In this document: positions 60,672 to 64,000 of the stretch, piece by piece
Numbering within the stretch: the stretch's first letter is position 1
Layout of the letters: each line of letters begins with the position of its first letter
From: Enterococcus phoeniculicola ATCC BAA-412
GTDB lineage: Bacteria > Bacillota > Bacilli > Lactobacillales > Enterococcaceae
Assembly (NCBI RefSeq): GCF_000407505.1
Contig: NZ_ASWE01000001.1
Location: 1-64,000 of the forward strand
DNA: 64,000 bases
Direction: 5' to 3'
Translations under genes and position numbers: made by a program
The notes under the pieces: generated by a model
Told to the model about the DNA's origin: nothing
The model's input: only the letters and a program-made list of their open reading frames with translations
The model's database searches: none

Positions 60672-63349
60672 AGCTTTTAAAAGCAGAAATTACAGCTTTT
60701 GGAAAATGGCGAAATCAAGTGTTTGATTTTGAACAGTCCAATCAGCTACTTTATGGAACGAATGAAGCTGGAAAATCGACGCTTTATCAGTTTATTCAAG
60801 CAATGTTATTTGGGTTTCCTACAAAAAATAAAAGAAAAAAAGATTATACCCCAAAAGATGGCGCTGCATTTGGCGGAAAGCTGTGGCTGGAAATACCTGT
60901 TCATGGCGTTATTGTCATTGAACGATTTCGTCAACAAAATAGAGGACAAGCAAAAGTGATGTTAGGAACACAGGTTGGAGATGAAAAGCTGCTTAAAAAG
61001 TTACTCTCACCGCTAAATCAGGAATTATTTCAGCAAGTGTTTACCTTTCAGCAAGAACAATTAACCGAACTCGATGCTTTAAAGGAAGAGGAGCTTCATG
61101 ATTCACTCATCTCTTTAGGTATTTCAGGAAGTACAAGCTTATTTCAAAAAAAGCAGGAATATCTTACACAGGCACAGCGTATTTTTAAAAAGAAAGGACA
61201 AAAGCTCCCTTTAAATCACTTGCTGACAGAATGGCAACAGCTACAACAACAAATACAAAGAAAACAAGAACAAGAAGCAGAGTTTAGTGAATTAATACGG
61301 CAACAGCAGCAATTAGAAAAAGAATACGCAGAGATAAAAAAACTACTTGAAAAGGGCGAAGGAAAGCTAAGTAAGTTAAGACAACAACAATTAAATCTTC
61401 CCCTTTATAAGGAATGGAATCAGTTAAAAGCTTCATGGCAAGAGCCAACATTAACAGCCACACAAAAAGAACAGCTACGAGCCGTTTATCAACATCATCA
61501 ACAATTAGCTAGTCAGTTAGAAGAGGTTGAACAGCAATTAGAAAAACACAGTGGAATGGATCAGCAGTCAGCGCGTTATTACTTTTATTTAGAAAATGAA
61601 GAAAAAATCAAAGAATTGCTGGAACAGCAGGTATCTGTTCACTTGTTAAGCGAAGAAAAAGTGCGACTAGCAAATGAATATCAAGAAAAAGAACTTCAAC
61701 TGACTAGAATGGAGCAGCAGTGGCACTGGGATAGAAAGAGCCCGCCCATTGCTGTGGAACAAGATGTAGTGGATGCGTACATCCAGCAAATGAATCAAAT
61801 AGAAGAATCTCGAATGCAAGGGCTTGTACGAAAAGAAATGCTTCAAGAACAACGAAATCAGGTGGAGAATGAAGTAAATCAGCTAGAAATGAATCATCCA
61901 GAAATGTTTCAAAAAGAGAAAGCGAAAAAAACTATCTCGCCTATTCCTTGGCTTATTTCACTTATTGGATTGATTGCAGGACTATTTTTTTCAGGACCTC
62001 TACGTTTTATATTTTTTATTCTCATGATTTTGGGTATTGGAGGAGGTCTGTATACTTTATTTGGAAGAAACAGACAGTCTCCGCAAAATGCAAAAGAGCA
62101 GTGGCAAGAAAAACTGAATCAATTGGATATTTATGAAGAAAAATTAGTGCAAGAGAATTCTCAGGAGCGGCTACTTGATGAACAACTTGAAAAACAAAAT
62201 GAGCAAATTTCAGCGTATCTTAAAGCACATCGGCTCGGAAAACTGAATGACATCCAACTTATTAAAGAAAATGCGTATCAAATTACGCACTATGTGGAAA
62301 TGATTCAGGTACAACAAAGAATCCACAAACGGGCATTAGCGCATCAGACGCAGTTAGATGAATTAGAAGCAGATTGTCAATTTTTAAAAGAATGGGTCCC
62401 TATTCAAGATAAATCATTAGCTGAAAAGATGCAGTTAATCAATCAGTTTGCTAAAGAGATGGAGCAGCTAAAATTTGCTCAGAGCTATCAGCAAAACACA
62501 CTGCTACAGCAACAGATGAATCAATTACGTAGAAAACAAAAAGAAGTGTTGGCTGATCAAACGGATTTATTTAAAGCAACAGGAATTGCTTATTTATCTG
62601 AAATTCCTCCACGTTTGCAGCAAGAAGAAGAGAATCAGGCAAAGCAGAGGCGAATAGAAGAGCTGTCTCAAACAATTGGTCAGCTATTTGAAGAAGAGGG
62701 AACAGAAGAGACACTTATTGAGCAGCTAACAGCGATAACCGCATCACAAGAACAATTAAATGAAAGAAAAAATCAGCTTTCAGAGAAGCTGCAACGAAAC
62801 AAGCTTCAAGTAGAAACGCTGCAAGCTGATGGAACGTTAGATCAGCTTTACCAATTAGAAAGTCAACAAAAGGCAACCCTTCTTTCTTTAGCTAGACAGT
62901 GGGGCGCACTAGAAGTAGCAGCCGCTTTTTTGGGGGATTTATCGACAGAGCTTTCAGAACGCCAACTGCCGCAATTACTGAAGCGCGCAGGTGAATATTT
63001 AGCCATTCTAACGAATAACCGATATCATCAATTAACCTTGGAGTCTGGAGTATTAGCTGTTGTGAGCCAACAACAGTCATTTTCTCTGTATGAACTATCT
63101 ACAGGAACAAAAGATCAATTAATGATGGCTATTCGGTTTGCGTATCTATCTTTAGAAGGAGATCGGGCATTGTCACCAGTAATCATTGATGACGGCTGGT
63201 TACATTATGATCATCAAAGAAAGTATTGTTTGGCAAAGCTCTTATATGAATTTAGCAAAAAATATCAGGTGATTTGTTTTTCTTCCGACCAAGAAATGGT
63301 AAGCTATTATCAAGAGCTGAATCAACCAGTGATAAGAATAGGAGACTAA
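60668..63349 (+). CDS. yhaN: YhaN-like SbcC-type ATPase with coiled coils and central membrane hairpin
   Basis: The 893-residue protein has N-terminal Walker A GTNEAGKST (30-38), a long Gln/Glu-rich coiled coil (about 180-400), two hydrophobic helices near 426-465 (IPWLISLIGLIAGLFFSG and FIFFILMILGIGGGLYTLF), a second coiled coil, then a C-terminal signature LSTGTKDQLMMAIRFA and Walker B SPVIIDDG. It works with YhaO, probably as a DNA-end processing complex. The membrane hairpin takes the place of the zinc hook of SbcC/Rad50 and suggests membrane anchoring. Confidence 0.92.
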   Translation: MKLLKAEITAFGKWRNQVFDFEQSNQLLYGTNEAGKSTLYQFIQAMLFGFPTKNKRKKDYTPKDGAAFGGKLWLEIPVHGVIVIERFRQQNRGQAKVMLGTQVGDEKLLKKLLSPLNQELFQQVFTFQQEQLTELDALKEEELHDSLISLGISGSTSLFQKKQEYLTQAQRIFKKKGQKLPLNHLLTEWQQLQQQIQRKQEQEAEFSELIRQQQQLEKEYAEIKKLLEKGEGKLSKLRQQQLNLPLYKEWNQLKASWQEPTLTATQKEQLRAVYQHHQQLASQLEEVEQQLEKHSGMDQQSARYYFYLENEEKIKELLEQQVSVHLLSEEKVRLANEYQEKELQLTRMEQQWHWDRKSPPIAVEQDVVDAYIQQMNQIEESRMQGLVRKEMLQEQRNQVENEVNQLEMNHPEMFQKEKAKKTISPIPWLISLIGLIAGLFFSGPLRFIFFILMILGIGGGLYTLFGRNRQSPQNAKEQWQEKLNQLDIYEEKLVQENSQERLLDEQLEKQNEQISAYLKAHRLGKLNDIQLIKENAYQITHYVEMIQVQQRIHKRALAHQTQLDELEADCQFLKEWVPIQDKSLAEKMQLINQFAKEMEQLKFAQSYQQNTLLQQQMNQLRRKQKEVLADQTDLFKATGIAYLSEIPPRLQQEEENQAKQRRIEELSQTIGQLFEEEGTEETLIEQLTAITASQEQLNERKNQLSEKLQRNKLQVETLQADGTLDQLYQLESQQKATLLSLARQWGALEVAAAFLGDLSTELSERQLPQLLKRAGEYLAILTNNRYHQLTLESGVLAVVSQQQSFSLYELSTGTKDQLMMAIRFAYLSLEGDRALSPVIIDDGWLHYDHQRKYCLAKLLYEFSKKYQVICFSSDQEMVSYYQELNQPVIRIGD

Positions 63350-63351
63350 CT

Positions 63352-64000
63352 ATGAAAAAAATTCGTGAATTATCTGTGGATGATCAATTTGAAATGCTTG
63401 TACTAATAAAAAATGCAGATGTTCGTCTTGCAAAAAACAATAAGAAATTTATTGCTTTTACTTTCCAAGATACATCTGGGACTATTGACGGGAAATATTG
63501 GGGGGCTTCTGAAGAGGATATTGAGGCGTTTACAGCAGGAAAAGTAGTGTCACTTATTGGGAAAAGAGAAGTCTATCAAGGAAATCCGCAAGTGAAAATT
63601 TTGAATCTGCGCTTGCCTAATCCCGGAGAACCTGCTGAACCTACGTTATTTATGGAACGTGCCCCACTAAAAAAAGAAGAGATGGAAGAAGAAATCAGCA
63701 AAACGTTATTTGAAATAACGAATGCACACTGGAATCGAATTGTGCGCTATCTACTAACAAAATATCAAAAACAATTTTTTGATTACCCAGCAGCAAAAAG
63801 AAATCATCATGCGTTTGCTAGCGGACTTGCCTATCATACAATTACGATGCTCCGTTTAGGAAAAGCAATTGCGAAAGAATATCCTGAAATAAATCATTCT
63901 CTTCTTTATGCAGGAATTATTCTCCATGATTTAGGGAAAGTCATTGAGTTAACAGGACCAATGTCTACAGAGTATACGCTAGCTGGAAATTTAGTTGGGC
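63352..64000 (+). CDS. yhaM: YhaM-type 3'-5' exoribonuclease (partial)
   Basis: 216 residues are visible before the window ends, of about 310-320 expected. The N-terminal OB-fold (about 10-100) begins MKKIRELSVDDQFEMLVLI and includes FQDTSGTIDGKYWG. The HD domain follows with NHHAFASGLAYHTITML and the HD pair in LHDLGK. It trims RNA, and reportedly DNA, from the 3' end. ATG at 63352 lies two bases after yhaN, with GGAGACTAACT upstream. The 3' end is outside the window. Confidence 0.93.
   Translation, partial: MKKIRELSVDDQFEMLVLIKNADVRLAKNNKKFIAFTFQDTSGTIDGKYWGASEEDIEAFTAGKVVSLIGKREVYQGNPQVKILNLRLPNPGEPAEPTLFMERAPLKKEEMEEEISKTLFEITNAHWNRIVRYLLTKYQKQFFDYPAAKRNHHAFASGLAYHTITMLRLGKAIAKEYPEINHSLLYAGIILHDLGKVIELTGPMSTEYTLAGNLVG

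Noticed and set aside
1-64000. tRNA, rRNA genes or prophage
   Set aside because: I saw no tRNA-like cloverleaf or rRNA sequence and no phage structural, integrase or lysis genes.

Overview
The window looks like the chromosome of a low-GC Gram-positive coccus of the Lactobacillales, most likely an Enterococcus. The signs are AT-rich DNA with strong AGGAGG-type ribosome binding sites, an Mga-type regulator, a class A PBP2a-like protein next to a YlbF/YheA protein, a yhaO-yhaN-yhaM block, a T-box leader and CcpA-type cre sites. The genus is inferred, not proven.

Layout. 0-4.4 kb: the end of an unknown gene, a small secreted protein, an Mga-like regulator, an M20 peptidase and a small membrane protein. 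4.8-14.3 kb: an LplB/YtcP/LplA-type carbohydrate importer without its ATPase, a YesL-like protein, a YesM/YesN two-component system and an orphan binding lipoprotein. 15.0-21.0 kb: a cytosolic operon of a TIM-barrel-like protein of unknown function, a calcineurin-like phosphoesterase, an EEP-fold phosphatase, a GH20 hexosaminidase and a Cys-type sulfatase. 21.5-24.8 kb: a DedA protein and a MarR-controlled ABC exporter. 24.9-33.1 kb: a divergent alpha-mannoside locus, with GH92 and a GntR-type regulator on the minus strand and GH125, GH38 and a ROK kinase on the plus strand. The enzyme set matches the pneumococcal N-glycan degradation genes. 33.2-38.4 kb: a small membrane protein, an RluA-type pseudouridine synthase, PBP2a and a YlbF-family protein.

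38.7-57.0 kb is a second catabolic block. It holds an ArsR-type regulator with a large C-terminal domain, an ATPase-less sugar ABC importer, a YesL-like protein, an isomerase-like TIM barrel, two Gfo/Idh/MocA oxidoreductases, two paralogous GH2 enzymes around a long GH105-like protein, and uxuB-uxuA-uxaC for hexuronate breakdown. 57.0-64 kb: a T-box-controlled MetE-like methyltransferase, an IS200-type element, then yhaO, yhaN and the start of yhaM.

Taken together, the window encodes two import-then-digest programmes. The first takes up mannose- and GlcNAc-containing glycans, probably anionic ones, and trims them in the cytosol. The second takes up uronic-acid-containing glycosides, opens them by hydrolysis or by an oxidation/elimination route, and sends the uronate to 2-keto-3-deoxygluconate. 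No secreted glycosidase is present, and both importers must borrow an ATPase from elsewhere. Non-coding features of note are a dispersed hairpin-bearing repeat (at 12.3, 21.0-21.5 and 34 kb), whose 34-kb copy holds seven tandem 58-bp units, paired operators at two regulators, and decayed gene fragments at 14.3 and 17.2 kb.
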